NCBI GenBank assembly: GCA_029777335.1
Contig: JAKOSN010000040.1
Span: forward strand, 1-64,000
From: Planctomycetota bacterium
Lineage (GTDB): Bacteria; Planctomycetota; Planctomycetia; Gemmatales; Gemmataceae
DNA length: 64,000 bases
Reading direction: 5' to 3'
How positions within the stretch are numbered: the first letter of the stretch is position 1; each line of letters opens with the position of its first letter. The position numbers and the translations under genes were made by a program. Shown piece by piece: positions 43,960 through 52,269 of the stretch. Below the pieces are notes generated by a model, which saw nothing but the letters and a program-made list of their open reading frames with translations, did no database searches and was not told the origin of the DNA.

Positions 43960-44259
43960 GAGAGGTTCGGCTCCATGGGTGAGAGAAAAAACCAGGAGGC
44001 AGAGCAACGAAGAACAGTATAGCGGGTGGTCATGACTTCACTCCACCGTTTTATACCACGGCACAAAAACTGCATGACTATAAATGAGAGGGCGGTAGGA
44101 CCACAAAATAGAACAGTTTGGAGAGTGTGAACCTGGCTTCGGTTCGGAACAAAACAATCCAGCAACCACCCTGTCAAAATGTCAGCCCGGTCGATACCCA
44201 GAACCCCATTTGACACCAGGCTGCTCTGCAGCGTGCGATGACGATAAAGGAGAGTGTGT
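43960..44259. other. Divergent intergenic region
   Basis: 300 bases between the PVC dehydrogenase and the zinc peptidase. It is AT-richer than its neighbours. TTGACA occurs at 44210-44215 without a -10 at normal spacing, and TATAAA occurs on the minus strand near 44050. No gene or RNA is recognised. Confidence 0.4.
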
Positions 44260-44952
44260 ATGTTTTTTGATCCGCTTTATTTTTTGCTCCTCGCCCCTGG
44301 CCTGGCTCTGGCGGCGTGGGCGCAGTGGCGTGTTCAGAGTGCCTATCGAGAAGCGGATGCGATCCCGTCCCAGAGTGGCGTTTCCGGGGCGCAGGCCGCG
44401 CAGATCGTCCTCCACGAAGCTCGGACGCCCGGGGTGGAAATTGAGCCCACCGAAGGGATGCTCTCGGATCACTATGTCCCGGGAGAAAAGATCCTGCGCT
44501 TGAGTCCAGGGGTTTACCAGGGGCATTCGCTGGCAGCGCTGGGAATCGCCGCCCACGAAGCCGGCCATGCCATTCAGGACGCGCGCCGCTATCCCTTGCT
44601 TGTGGTGCGCAACCTGATAGTTCCGATCGCCAACGTGGGCAGTGGGCTCTCGTGGGGGTTGATCCTGCTTGGCTTTATTCTGTCCATGGGTGCGTTCATC
44701 TGGGCGGGAATCATCGCCTTCAGCACGACGGTGGTTTTCCAGCTGGTAAACCTGCCGGTCGAGTTCGACGCCAGCCGTCGCGCGCGTCTCGCCTTGCTTG
44801 AGAGCGGACTGGTCAGCCCGGAGGAGGATCAAACGGTAAAAAAGGTACTGAACGCTGCAGCCCTCACCTACGTGGCAGCCACCCTGACGAGCATGTTAAC
44901 TCTGCTCTACTTCCTTGTCCGTGCCGGCGCCTTCGGCGGCCGAGACGATTAA
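44260..44952 (+). CDS. Membrane zinc metallopeptidase (YugP type)
   Basis: 230 residues from ATG 44260 (AAGGAGAG upstream). The N-terminal membrane helix (FFDPLYFLLLAPGLALAAWA) is followed by the catalytic HEAGH motif in LGIAAHEAGHAIQD (about residues 107-111) and two or three membrane helices. Family features such as DHYVPGEKILRLSPGVY and VNLPVEFDASRRA identify the neutral zinc metallopeptidase YugP/Zn_peptidase_2 group. Known activity is inferred from the HEXXH site; physiological substrate unknown. Alone on its strand and ended by a hairpin at 44962. Confidence 0.9.
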   Translation: MFFDPLYFLLLAPGLALAAWAQWRVQSAYREADAIPSQSGVSGAQAAQIVLHEARTPGVEIEPTEGMLSDHYVPGEKILRLSPGVYQGHSLAALGIAAHEAGHAIQDARRYPLLVVRNLIVPIANVGSGLSWGLILLGFILSMGAFIWAGIIAFSTTVVFQLVNLPVEFDASRRARLALLESGLVSPEEDQTVKKVLNAAALTYVAATLTSMLTLLYFLVRAGAFGGRDD

Positions 44953-45272
44953 TCGGGGAACCCGAGACGCTGACTGCCCCTCAGCGTCTCGGCGCGTTGG
45001 AGGGCACATCGGTCGCGCCATCTTTCCAGCCTGTCCCCTCTTCTGAGGTTTCCAAATCTCCTTGCGAAGCCAGGATGCCGACGATACGATCGCTGTTATC
45101 AGGTGTTTGACGAACCTGGAGGAACGAGGTCTCTCAACAAGGCACAGAAAGCCACCAGGTTCGTCGTCGAAGGCAGCGCTCTTCTCCGTTCCCTACGAGC
45201 GTGAGAAACCCTGATCCAACGTCGCAGGAGAGATTCCCCTCTGCAACGAAGAAGGTCTCCCAGGAGGAACCA
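44953..45272 (+). other. Intergenic region with terminator and long inverted repeat
   Basis: 320 bases without a gene. It contains the terminator at 44962-44992 and an 11-bp perfect inverted repeat (GACGAACCTGG at 45109-45119, partner at 45155-45165) with a 35-base interval. The repeat is about 110 bases before the next start codon and could form a structured leader. Confidence 0.5.
44962..44992 (+). terminator. Hairpin terminator of the zinc peptidase gene
   Basis: Perfect 12-bp stem (44962-44973 CCGAGACGCTGA with 44981-44992), 7-base loop, ten bases after the stop codon; no T tract follows. Confidence 0.65.
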
Positions 45273-45848
45273 ATGAAACGCACTTCGTTTGCGCTTGGGG
45301 CGATCCTGGTCGTGCTGTCGCCCGTGACAGCCCTCGCCCAGCACGCTCCGTCCACCGTGGAGGAATTGAAACGTGAAGTGCAACGGCTTGAGCAGGACCC
45401 CGCCCCGGCTTCCAGTGCCCTCATGATCGCGCGGGCTCGCCTGGCGCTGCTGGAAGGGAAGCCGAAGGCTGCGGTGATCGAAGGTCGTGTCTTGCTCCGC
45501 GAGTCCGAGATCCGCCTGAAAGCGGTGCAGAAATTGCTCACCCAGGGAAGGCTCTGCTCGGAGGACCCCCTTCGAGAGGCGCAGGGCACGATGGCCATCG
45601 CCCGCGCGTTGCTGGCCGAGGCCGAGGGGAGACGAGACGACCTGCGTACCGAACTCCCCAGGGTGATAACCTACCACGAATGGTCCATCAGCCGACTCAA
45701 ACACCTGGAACGAGTCGTTCCCAGGAGCGTGGCGGCGGAAGATTTGAAACAGCCCGAGAGAGAGCTGAGCCTGGCCAGGCAACAGCTGGCCGGCTTGCGT
45801 GGCGATCCCTCCAAGCAGAACAAGCCCGTCAAACGCCCCTCACCCTGA
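45273..45848 (+). CDS. Exported coiled-coil protein, function unknown
   Basis: 191 residues from ATG 45273 (AGGAGG upstream). Signal peptide FALGAILVVLSPVTALAQ. The mature part is helical throughout with heptad-like Leu and Glu/Lys spacing (TVEELKREVQRLEQDP ... LMIARARLALLEGKPKAA ... EGRRDDLRTELPRVI) and ends in a basic tail. No domain recognised; probably a periplasmic coiled-coil. It converges on the GH32 gene across a GC-rich hairpin. Confidence 0.65.
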   Translation: MKRTSFALGAILVVLSPVTALAQHAPSTVEELKREVQRLEQDPAPASSALMIARARLALLEGKPKAAVIEGRVLLRESEIRLKAVQKLLTQGRLCSEDPLREAQGTMAIARALLAEAEGRRDDLRTELPRVITYHEWSISRLKHLERVVPRSVAAEDLKQPERELSLARQQLAGLRGDPSKQNKPVKRPSP

Positions 45849-45892
45849 ATTAAAGGGATAAAAAAGATAGAAATAAATCATAAGAGGAAGTA

Positions 45893-45918
45893 CGGCCGCG
45901 GAGCGCTCCCCGCGGCCG
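45893..45918 (-). terminator. GC-rich hairpin between convergent genes
   Basis: CGGCCGCGG (45893-45901) pairs with 45910-45918 around an 8-base loop. On the minus strand it is followed by a T-rich run (including TTTTTT), so it suits the GH32 gene best. Confidence 0.7.
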
Positions 45919-45921
45919 CCC

Positions 45922-48054
45922 TTATTCCCACCCCGATTTTAACTCCGCCACATCCAGATGCAGAAGCGTTGCTTTTCCCCCTTCGGCAAAGAGAGAGATT
46001 CCTCGTTTGGACTCGTCCAGAATTCCCCCGATCGGCATGTACACCCGTCCCTTGTCGGCAAAGATCTCCAGCGAGGTGCGATCCACGATGATTTCCAGGA
46101 GCAGACGACCGTTCGCCAGTTTCAGAGGAGCGGTCGCGTTCTGGCAGGTCAACGTCCGTTTGGTGCGATCGTAGGTGAGCGTCTTGCCGTCAATGATCAT
46201 GCTCACCCGCTGGGCCTCCCCCAGATCGATCTCGGCGCGGAGATGGAGCGGTCCGGGTTGCACTCCCGCGAGCCTGGTTCGCTCGGGGAAGGTCGCGAGC
46301 GTCTGCTTGTTCCACTGGTGCGTTTTGCCGTGCAGTTTTTCGATCTCGCGCACCGGATTGACCAGGAGACGCATCCCTTCCGCGGTGCGGTGCAGGGTGA
46401 AGGCAACGGGGAAGGTCATCATCTGGTTGAAAGGCATGCCTGGGGTGTCGATTCGAGCCCAGCCGATCTGGATGCGGCGACCATCGGCGCGCGGGATGTT
46501 ACTGTAGGTCTGGGCGGCGTACAGACAGTTGCCGAAGTTCCCGCGGTGTTTCCCCGATTCCACCTTGAACACCTTGCCATCGAAGGTGCCAACGGCGTAC
46601 TCGTTGTTCGCGGCAAAGAGAATCCAGCGCGTGGTTTTGGCTTCCCCCTCCACGGGGAGTTCAAAGAGTTCCGGACACTCAAACCACCCATCGAGCCGAC
46701 TTTGCCGTTCCCACTGCTTCAGGTCGGGGGAGGTATAAAAGGCGATTCCCTGCGACTTGCCCTGTTCATCGTACACCGCCATCACCCAGCGTTTGGAAGG
46801 CGCATGCCAGAGCACCCGAGGGTCGCGACCCTGGTGCTTCACAACCGGGTTCTTGTCGTAGTCCGTGAAGGTGCGTCCGCCATCGGTACTGTAGGCAAGG
46901 CACTCACCCCGACCGGTGCTGGTGTAGAGGAGGGCCAGAACCTCCTCGGTTCCCTTCTTGAAGCCGGCGGTATTGTCATGATCCACCACGGCAGAGCCCG
47001 AAAAACACCAATCACCAAAACGCTGCGGATAGAGGGCGATCGGTAATTCCTTCCAGTGAACCAGATCGGGACTGACCGCGTGCCCCCAGTGCATGTTCCC
47101 CCAACCCCAGCCATAAGGGTTGTGCTGATAAAAGAGGTGATACTCACCCCTGGAGTACACCAGGCCGTTCGGGTCGTTCAACCACCCACGCCGGGAAGAA
47201 AAGTGGACCTGCGGACGCAGCTTTTCCTTGTAGATCCCCTCTCCCTCCTTGATCGTGTCCGCTTGCTCAATCAACCCCAGTGCACGGGAGTCGTCGGGCA
47301 ACCGGTCCACGCGGAGAACAAGCGACTTCCCCTGGAAGGGTTGGAGATCGAGGAACACCCAGAAATCCGGACTGGCATCGGCCAGTTGAATCTCGAAACT
47401 GCGCACCACCTGCTGATCCATCGCCAAAGCGATATGTCGCATCTTCGCGCCAACCTTGACCGGCAGATTGAGATAGCGCTTGTTGGCGGTGAAGGTCTTG
47501 CTGGCGTTGATGACCAGTTGCGGGAGGCGCTTATCGGTCTGGAGGATGTGGTCGATGTTGATGTGTCCCCATCCCCCCGTCGCCTGATCCACGATGCGAA
47601 GGACCACTGTTTTCCCCTGCAGGTCCGCCACATCCCACTGTTCCCATTCCAGCGCCTCGCTTCCACCGGGTCGCTCGTTTGGTCCGGTGGCGGTTCGCAC
47701 CACCTTGCCCTCGAGCAGAAGATCGATGCAGGTTTTCCCGGGATTCTTGCCTCCGCCAATCAGGAAGCGGATGAACTTGCGCTCAACCTTGAGCGGAGGC
47801 GAGGTCAACGTGCCGGTGCTTTTATCCCCACCCCGATAGCTGTTGACCAACCCCTTGCCCTGATAGCCGCTCACGGGCATCTGATTGGGCAAGGTGCCCT
47901 GAGCCGGTCCCGGGCCGAACGCTTCGCCCTCCGCTTTCCAGGTCCCGTAGGTTGGCCCCTCGAAATCGTGCACGAGAATGTCCGGCCGCTCAGCCCCCCA
48001 GAGCGAGCGCGCAAGCAGAAGGAGGACCACCAGGGAACCGCAACTTGTGTGCAT
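45922..48054 (-). CDS. Glycoside hydrolase family 32 (levanase/invertase type)
   Basis: 710 residues from ATG 48054 (GGGAGAG upstream), with signal peptide SLVVLLLLARSLWGAE. Residues about 25-190 form a beta-sandwich-like N-terminal module (DILVHDFEGPTYGTW ... WGHINIDHI), and about 190-285 resembles the DUF4980 module often found before GH32. The GH32 propeller then shows all three hallmarks: nucleophile in WLNDPNG (about 288-294), GRDP (about 408-411) and FECPELFEL (acid/base Glu about 457). The C-terminal beta-sandwich follows. Known role: hydrolysis of beta-fructosides such as levan, inulin or sucrose, here outside the cytoplasm. Exact specificity cannot be told from motifs. Monocistronic. 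Confidence 0.92.
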   Translation of the reverse strand: MHTSCGSLVVLLLLARSLWGAERPDILVHDFEGPTYGTWKAEGEAFGPGPAQGTLPNQMPVSGYQGKGLVNSYRGGDKSTGTLTSPPLKVERKFIRFLIGGGKNPGKTCIDLLLEGKVVRTATGPNERPGGSEALEWEQWDVADLQGKTVVLRIVDQATGGWGHINIDHILQTDKRLPQLVINASKTFTANKRYLNLPVKVGAKMRHIALAMDQQVVRSFEIQLADASPDFWVFLDLQPFQGKSLVLRVDRLPDDSRALGLIEQADTIKEGEGIYKEKLRPQVHFSSRRGWLNDPNGLVYSRGEYHLFYQHNPYGWGWGNMHWGHAVSPDLVHWKELPIALYPQRFGDWCFSGSAVVDHDNTAGFKKGTEEVLALLYTSTGRGECLAYSTDGGRTFTDYDKNPVVKHQGRDPRVLWHAPSKRWVMAVYDEQGKSQGIAFYTSPDLKQWERQSRLDGWFECPELFELPVEGEAKTTRWILFAANNEYAVGTFDGKVFKVESGKHRGNFGNCLYAAQTYSNIPRADGRRIQIGWARIDTPGMPFNQMMTFPVAFTLHRTAEGMRLLVNPVREIEKLHGKTHQWNKQTLATFPERTRLAGVQPGPLHLRAEIDLGEAQRVSMIIDGKTLTYDRTKRTLTCQNATAPLKLANGRLLLEIIVDRTSLEIFADKGRVYMPIGGILDESKRGISLFAEGGKATLLHLDVAELKSGWE

Positions 48055-48184
48055 CGAAGAACTCTCCCGCAAACGATTCTCACTCCAGAGACACACCCAT
48101 GCCTGTGGATGAGGACACCCCCGTTACTTGTTTTATCCAGGATTCCCTGCACCGACAGCCAGCGGTGATTGGACGCAAGCGCTC

Positions 48185-48213
48185 TTGACAGCAGCCTGCA
48201 CTCACGATATACG
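48185..48213 (+). promoter_or_regulatory. Strong sigma70-like promoter in the sigma-gene leader
   Basis: TTGACA (48185-48190), 17-base spacer, TATACG (48208-48213). Predicted start near 48220, more than 640 bases before the sigma ATG at 48864. Confidence 0.55.
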
Positions 48214-48240
48214 CCCTCCCCACGCTCGTCACACGCGATC

Positions 48241-48545
48241 GCTTCTCTGGTTCGCCAGAGAGGCAAGAACCACGGCAGCACTCAGGAAGCGAGGGAACTT
48301 CCAGGGTGTCCTCCGAGGTTCAGCCAGGGTTCGTCCTGGGATAACACCCGAACGAACTGGGCCTGCGAAAACCCCCTGGGGGGAGCGGGGAGAATCTGCG
48401 CCCTCGCTGAAAGAGGAGGCGGATTCTCCCGAGCAGAGCCGGAACTGGAACCGCACCAGGAATCAGCTCCTTGGAGTTTGGTTGCAGTTGGCTCGGCGTC
48501 GCGACCGATAACGTGTGATAAGCACCTGGCCTTTGACTAAGGCCA
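48241..48545 (+). ncRNA. Candidate structured RNA or leader element
   Basis: Consecutive foldable elements on the + strand: a 10-bp stem with a TTCG tetraloop at 48241-48264 (one G-U), a GGGTGT/ACACCC closing stem at 48304-48349 with two inner hairpins, a 9-bp stem GGGAGAATC/GATTCTCCC at 48388-48430 with inner pairing, a bulged stem at 48436-48494, and TGGCCTT/AAGGCCA at 48527-48545. The promoter at 48185 lies just upstream. It does not match the conserved cores of RNase P RNA, tmRNA or SRP RNA that I know. Existence as an RNA is inferred from structure potential only. Confidence 0.35.
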
Positions 48546-48863
48546 CGATTGGGACGGGGGTACGGCAAGCCATACAGCCGCCTCCGGGGAGAAGCACTCG
48601 AAAGAATCCGTGGTCGAGGGGTGAAGGACGGTTCCTGCGGACCTGTTCTTCAGACCACCTGCTTTCCGGATCTTCGGGACCACCCACAACCCATCGGCTG
48701 CACAACGGCCGATGCCCTGGTGCTGGTCGCTGGCAGGAAGCCTGCGCGCTCCTGCAAGATCCGCCCTCCGGGGACCTTCTCTCCCCTCGTGTTCGGTTCG
48801 CCATGCTCCGAACATGAGGACGGCGGGGTTCAGGCAGGCTTGCCAAACAACAGGGAGGGGTTC

Positions 48864-49640
48864 ATGGCAGCGCATGTGGACGTGGATGTCCAGCAAGTTT
48901 GGCGTGAATACCAGACGAACCGGACCAAGGAACTCCGCAATCAGCTGGTGGAACACTATCTGCCGCTGGTGAAGTATAATGCTGAACGGATCTGGGCACG
49001 ACTCCCCGATGGGGTCGATCTGGATGATCTTATCAGCGCCGGCGTGTTCGGCCTGATGGATGCCATCGATGCGTTCGACCTGGAACGCGGGGTCAAGTTC
49101 GAGACCTACTGTGTGCCGCGTATTCGCGGGGCCATGCTCGACGAACTGCGCACCATGGACTGGGTGCCTCGTCTGGTGCGCTCCAAGGCCAGCAAGATGG
49201 AAGAGGCGCGCAAGCAGCTGGAAGCGTCTCTTGGGCGTCCTCCTCTTCCGGACGAAATGGCCGCCCAGCTGGGGGTTTCGCTGGAAGAGTACAACCGCAT
49301 GCTGGGGGATTCGACCGCGATCAGCCAGGTGAGTCTGAACAAGAAGTGGTACGAGACCGACAGCTACAAGGATGTGCGCGAAATCGACATCCTCGAAGAT
49401 AAAAAGGCCGAGGATCCGACGCATCGTCTGCAAAATCGCGATCTGATGCGATTGGTGACCCGAGGCCTCAATCGGAACGAACGCCTCATCATCATCCTCT
49501 ACTATTATGAGGATATGACGATGAAGGAGATCGGGGCCACGCTCGATCTGAGCGAATCCCGCGTCAGTCAGATGCACTCCAGCATCGTGGCTCGTTTGCA
49601 GGCACAACTGGCCAAGCGCCGACCAGAGTTTGGGGTGTGA
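48864..49640 (+). CDS. RNA polymerase sigma factor, FliA/WhiG family
   Basis: 258 residues from ATG 48864 (AGGGAGGGG upstream). Region 2 is clear: LVEHYLPLVKYNAERIW, DLDDLISAGVFGLMDAIDAFD, GVKFETYCVPRIRGAMLDELR and DWVPR. Region 3 (GRPPLPDEMAAQLGVSLEEY) and region 4 with its helix-turn-helix (MTMKEIGATLDLSESRVSQMHSSIVARL) follow. Length and the TYCVPRIRGAMLDELR motif mark the FliA/WhiG/SigD group. In other bacteria these direct flagellar or developmental genes; no flagellar genes are nearby. The long structured leader suggests post-transcriptional control. Terminated by a strong hairpin. Confidence 0.93.
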   Translation: MAAHVDVDVQQVWREYQTNRTKELRNQLVEHYLPLVKYNAERIWARLPDGVDLDDLISAGVFGLMDAIDAFDLERGVKFETYCVPRIRGAMLDELRTMDWVPRLVRSKASKMEEARKQLEASLGRPPLPDEMAAQLGVSLEEYNRMLGDSTAISQVSLNKKWYETDSYKDVREIDILEDKKAEDPTHRLQNRDLMRLVTRGLNRNERLIIILYYYEDMTMKEIGATLDLSESRVSQMHSSIVARLQAQLAKRRPEFGV

Positions 49641-49659
49641 GCGGTCTCGCGCCAACGGC

Positions 49660-49706
49660 AAAAAGTGTCAGGGAGGATGGGTGCCGCCTCATCCCTGACA
49701 CTTTTT
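49660..49706 (+). terminator. Strong intrinsic terminator of the sigma gene
   Basis: Perfect 15-bp stem, 49660-49674 (AAAAAGTGTCAGGGA) with 49692-49706 ending in TTTTT, around a 17-base loop that can itself pair. Confidence 0.88.
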
Positions 49707-49737
49707 CGTGCGCGCACGCTTCCCTGGTGAGGGCCTC

Positions 49738-50388
49738 ATGGAATGGCTTTCGCAACAACCGCTCCTGCGCTGGTTTGACTTCTACCTCGTGTTCGCCTTT
49801 GGGTTGAGCACGGTCCTGCGTTTGCAACAGTATCGCACCCTCGCGCAGGTCATCCGCGCGGTGCCCACGCGCTGGCCTCGCCTCTTCGAGTTGATCAAGC
49901 AACATCACCACCTCTTCCTGACCTGGGCCACCCTTCGCCCGCTCGTCCTGACGCTGGGTCTCTGGCTGCTTAACAGTTTGCTCCGCTATCTCCTCCTTCC
50001 CAGTGACACCGATCTGACAGTGCACCTGCTCTTTCAGCACTGGCTGGCTGTTCCCATTGTTGTGCTCACGGGAGTCGCCATGTTGTGGTGGGATACCCGC
50101 GGCGCACTCATGGTGACCGATATCGATCGCAACGAACTGGAAAAGTATTTCGATCAGGCGGAGTTCTGGCTGCGCTCGTGGACAGGTCCGGTGGTGCGCG
50201 TGGTTACCCTGGGGTTTATCAATCCCCGTCAGATGGTCACCAAGGAAGTGCGTGCAGCTCTGGAGAACGCCAGCCTGACCGTGAACAGCACCCTGTGGTG
50301 GATGTCGATTCAAACCGCATTACGGATCGCTTATGGTCTTTCCTTGTGGCTTACCTACGCCTGGACCCGTTTCGCGGGGGGCAGTTAA
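49738..50388 (+). CDS. Integral membrane protein, function unknown
   Basis: 216 residues from ATG 49738 (GGTGAGGG upstream). Hydrophobic segments at about 10-27, 60-82, 98-118 and 185-207 give three or four membrane helices. The loop between the third and last (WWDTRGALMVTDIDRNELEKYFDQAEFWL, about 120-148) is hydrophilic. No known domain. It starts 31 bases after the sigma-gene terminator and converges on the Gfo/Idh/MocA gene with only 9 bases between stop codons. Confidence 0.7.
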   Translation: MEWLSQQPLLRWFDFYLVFAFGLSTVLRLQQYRTLAQVIRAVPTRWPRLFELIKQHHHLFLTWATLRPLVLTLGLWLLNSLLRYLLLPSDTDLTVHLLFQHWLAVPIVVLTGVAMLWWDTRGALMVTDIDRNELEKYFDQAEFWLRSWTGPVVRVVTLGFINPRQMVTKEVRAALENASLTVNSTLWWMSIQTALRIAYGLSLWLTYAWTRFAGGS

Positions 50389-50397
50389 CCCGCTGGC

Positions 50398-51354
50398 TCA
50401 CAGAATCACCGAATCCATCTCGACCGCGTGCCCCTCCTGCGCGGATAGCACCGCCGCATGGCAGACGCTCAAAGTCTGCAAGGCGTCGAGATAACTGCGG
50501 AGTCGTGGGGTGGGAGATTCTCCTCGAATCGCCTGGAGAAAATCGCCGGTCTGCTCCTCGGCAGAGATGCTCAGACTGCGCAGGATGGTGGTTTTATCGT
50601 GTTCTGCCACACGCAGGGTGGAAAGCCCCTCGGCGAACGTGAGCGTCCAGCCTTCGCCAAGGAGTTCGAGTTCGACCCGAGGCTCGGGTCGCGGAAAGGT
50701 GGCCAGGGTGAGCACCGCGATCGTGTCCTGGTGAAAGCGCAGATGAAGGACCATTCCGCCCGCCTGGTCCGTCTCCGGAGCGTTTCCCGCCGCAGAGGCA
50801 TGGACCTGTTTCACCTCGCCACAAAAATAGCGCAACACATCGATCAGGATACAGGCTTCATTCCACAGGAGGGTGGCTGCCGAGGAGGTGGCCTGGCGCG
50901 CCGGCCGAAGCCACCACCCCAGCGCCAGGGGAACCGGATTGTTCCCCACATATTCACGCGCCTCGCGCATGATGTCGGTATGGACCGTGGGAAATCCGAT
51001 GGCACTCACCAGCTGGGATTCGCGTACCGCGCGGCCATAGAGCTGCGCACGGCGAAAATCGAAGGCCCCGGGCGGATCGATGAAGAAGGGGATGCGCAGA
51101 TCGGCGGCCCGCAGTAGAACATCGCCCTGCAGCGGCGGAGGCACACAAACCCAGAGCGCGTCGGGCTGGATCTCCTGCAACATGGCCTCGTAGCTGAGAA
51201 ACACCTGTGCCCCCCATCCGGCCGCCACCTGTTCGGCCGCCCGACGATCCAGATCACAGACCGCGTGAATCTCGACCTCGGGCCGACGAGCCAGTGCCTC
51301 CAGATACGGACGGGCCTGATCGCCAGCGCCATAGAAGGCAATGCGAAGTGTCAT
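50398..51354 (-). CDS. Gfo/Idh/MocA-family oxidoreductase
   Basis: 318 residues from ATG 51354. The N-terminal Rossmann fold has MTLRIAFYGAGDQARPYLEAL (seen in two overlapping pieces), EIHAVCDLDRRAAEQVA and PDALWVCVPPPLQGDVLL. The catalytic-region EKP motif is replaced by FIDPPGAFDF, lacking the usual Lys, so catalytic competence is uncertain. The C-terminal alpha-beta domain follows (WNEACILIDVLRYFCGEVKQV). Family role: NAD(P)-dependent oxidation of sugars or cyclitols, numerous in planctomycetes. It is divergent from a DtxR-type regulator with a palindrome in the 94-bp spacer, so regulation by that protein is plausible. Confidence 0.85.
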   Translation of the reverse strand: MTLRIAFYGAGDQARPYLEALARRPEVEIHAVCDLDRRAAEQVAAGWGAQVFLSYEAMLQEIQPDALWVCVPPPLQGDVLLRAADLRIPFFIDPPGAFDFRRAQLYGRAVRESQLVSAIGFPTVHTDIMREAREYVGNNPVPLALGWWLRPARQATSSAATLLWNEACILIDVLRYFCGEVKQVHASAAGNAPETDQAGGMVLHLRFHQDTIAVLTLATFPRPEPRVELELLGEGWTLTFAEGLSTLRVAEHDKTTILRSLSISAEEQTGDFLQAIRGESPTPRLRSYLDALQTLSVCHAAVLSAQEGHAVEMDSVIL

Positions 51355-51386
51355 GGCTACGTTTCCGGTTCCCGCGTGAAAGACCC

Positions 51387-51406
51387 TTGGATATGATACC
51401 ATCCAA
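51387..51406. promoter_or_regulatory. Palindromic operator over a -10 box
   Basis: TTGGAT (51387-51392) and ATCCAA (51401-51406) form a perfect 6-bp inverted repeat with an 8-base interval, covering TATGAT at 51392-51397, a likely -10 of the DtxR-family gene. Autoregulation is inferred. Confidence 0.45.
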
Positions 51407-51448
51407 TCAGGCGTGCGGCGGTGCCGGCCTCGGAACAAGGGCGATCGG

Positions 51449-52123
51449 ATGACACAACTCAGTCAGGCCGTGCAGGATTATCTGAAGGCGATTCACAGCC
51501 TGGGGGGAGCCGAACAAATGGTCTCCCCGGTGGCGATCGCCTCGCGCCTCGGGGTGCGAGCCCCTTCGGTGACCGGGATGCTCAAGCGGCTGGCGGAGGC
51601 CAACTGGATTTCCTACGAACCGGGCTACGGCGCGCGCTTGACCCCGACGGGGATCACCGAGGCGCGCCGGGTGATTCGACGGCATCGTTTGGTGGAGTTA
51701 TTTCTTACCCGGGTGCTGGGGCTGGACTGGAGCGAGGTGGATAGCGAGGCAGAAGCCCTGGAGCACGCCATCTCGCCGCGCCTCGAACAGGCGATCGCGG
51801 CTCATCTGGGAGAACCATTGGAGGATCCGCACGGCCATCCCATCCCGACCCGTGAAGGCGTGCTCGCCGAGCGCAATCTCCAGCTCCTGAGCGAATGTCG
51901 CCCTGGGCAACGTGTGCTGATTCGCGAAGTGCAGGACGACCACCCCGAACGGCTGAAACGTTGGCAACAACTGGGACTGGTGCCGGGTGCGATCGTGACC
52001 ATCGTCAGTTACGAGGAGCTGGACGATCTCTTCAAGGTCCAGGTCGGCGAGCAGATCGTTCCCCTGGGGAGCGAGGGCCTCGTCGGCATCCGCGGCGAAC
52101 TCGTCCCCGACGACGAACCGTAG
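51449..52123 (+). CDS. DtxR/MntR-family metal-dependent regulator
   Basis: 224 residues from ATG 51449. Winged-helix DNA-binding part (about 1-65): LSQAVQDYLKAIHSLG, SPVAIASRLGVRAPSVTGML, WISYEPGYGARLTPTG. The dimerisation and metal-binding part (about 66-140) has VIRRHRLVELFLTRVLGLDW, EAEALEHAISPRLEQAI and DPHGHPIPT, where the Cys/Glu, His and Asp ligands of the family usually lie. A FeoA-like SH3 domain (about 145-224) completes the full-length form. Known role: Fe2+- or Mn2+-dependent repressor of metal uptake; the metal cannot be decided. No metal transporter is next to it. Confidence 0.92.
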   Translation: MTQLSQAVQDYLKAIHSLGGAEQMVSPVAIASRLGVRAPSVTGMLKRLAEANWISYEPGYGARLTPTGITEARRVIRRHRLVELFLTRVLGLDWSEVDSEAEALEHAISPRLEQAIAAHLGEPLEDPHGHPIPTREGVLAERNLQLLSECRPGQRVLIREVQDDHPERLKRWQQLGLVPGAIVTIVSYEELDDLFKVQVGEQIVPLGSEGLVGIRGELVPDDEP

Positions 52124-52269
52124 CCTCGTTCCCCACCGGAGTTGCGAGGGCTCCTGTGACGGACCGTTCCCAATGCCGGGCTGGCTGACATTGCGCTGTC
52201 ACATTCTCCCCCTCCTCTCTCTCGGATGATTCCCCCGTTCAAGCAATGTCACTCCTCCTGAGTGGATCC

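Larger units (their letters stand above)
48055..48863 (+). other. 809-bp non-coding stretch upstream of the sigma factor gene
   Basis: No open frame here has a ribosome site plus protein-like composition. The stretch holds a strong promoter at 48185-48213 and then a series of stable potential RNA hairpins between 48241 and 48545. From about 48550 to 48863 it is less structured. It may be a long 5' leader of the sigma gene, a separate small RNA, or both. Confidence 0.55.

Noticed and set aside
44210-44215. TTGACA as promoter of the zinc peptidase
   Set aside because: No acceptable -10 box at 16-18 bases spacing.
48128-48540. Short overlapping open frames in the sigma-gene leader
   Set aside because: No ribosome sites, no signal peptides, and frames cross the foldable hairpins; a non-coding reading is simpler.
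48241-48545. RNase P RNA, tmRNA or SRP RNA
   Set aside because: The conserved core sequences of these RNAs are not found, so only a generic structured RNA is proposed.
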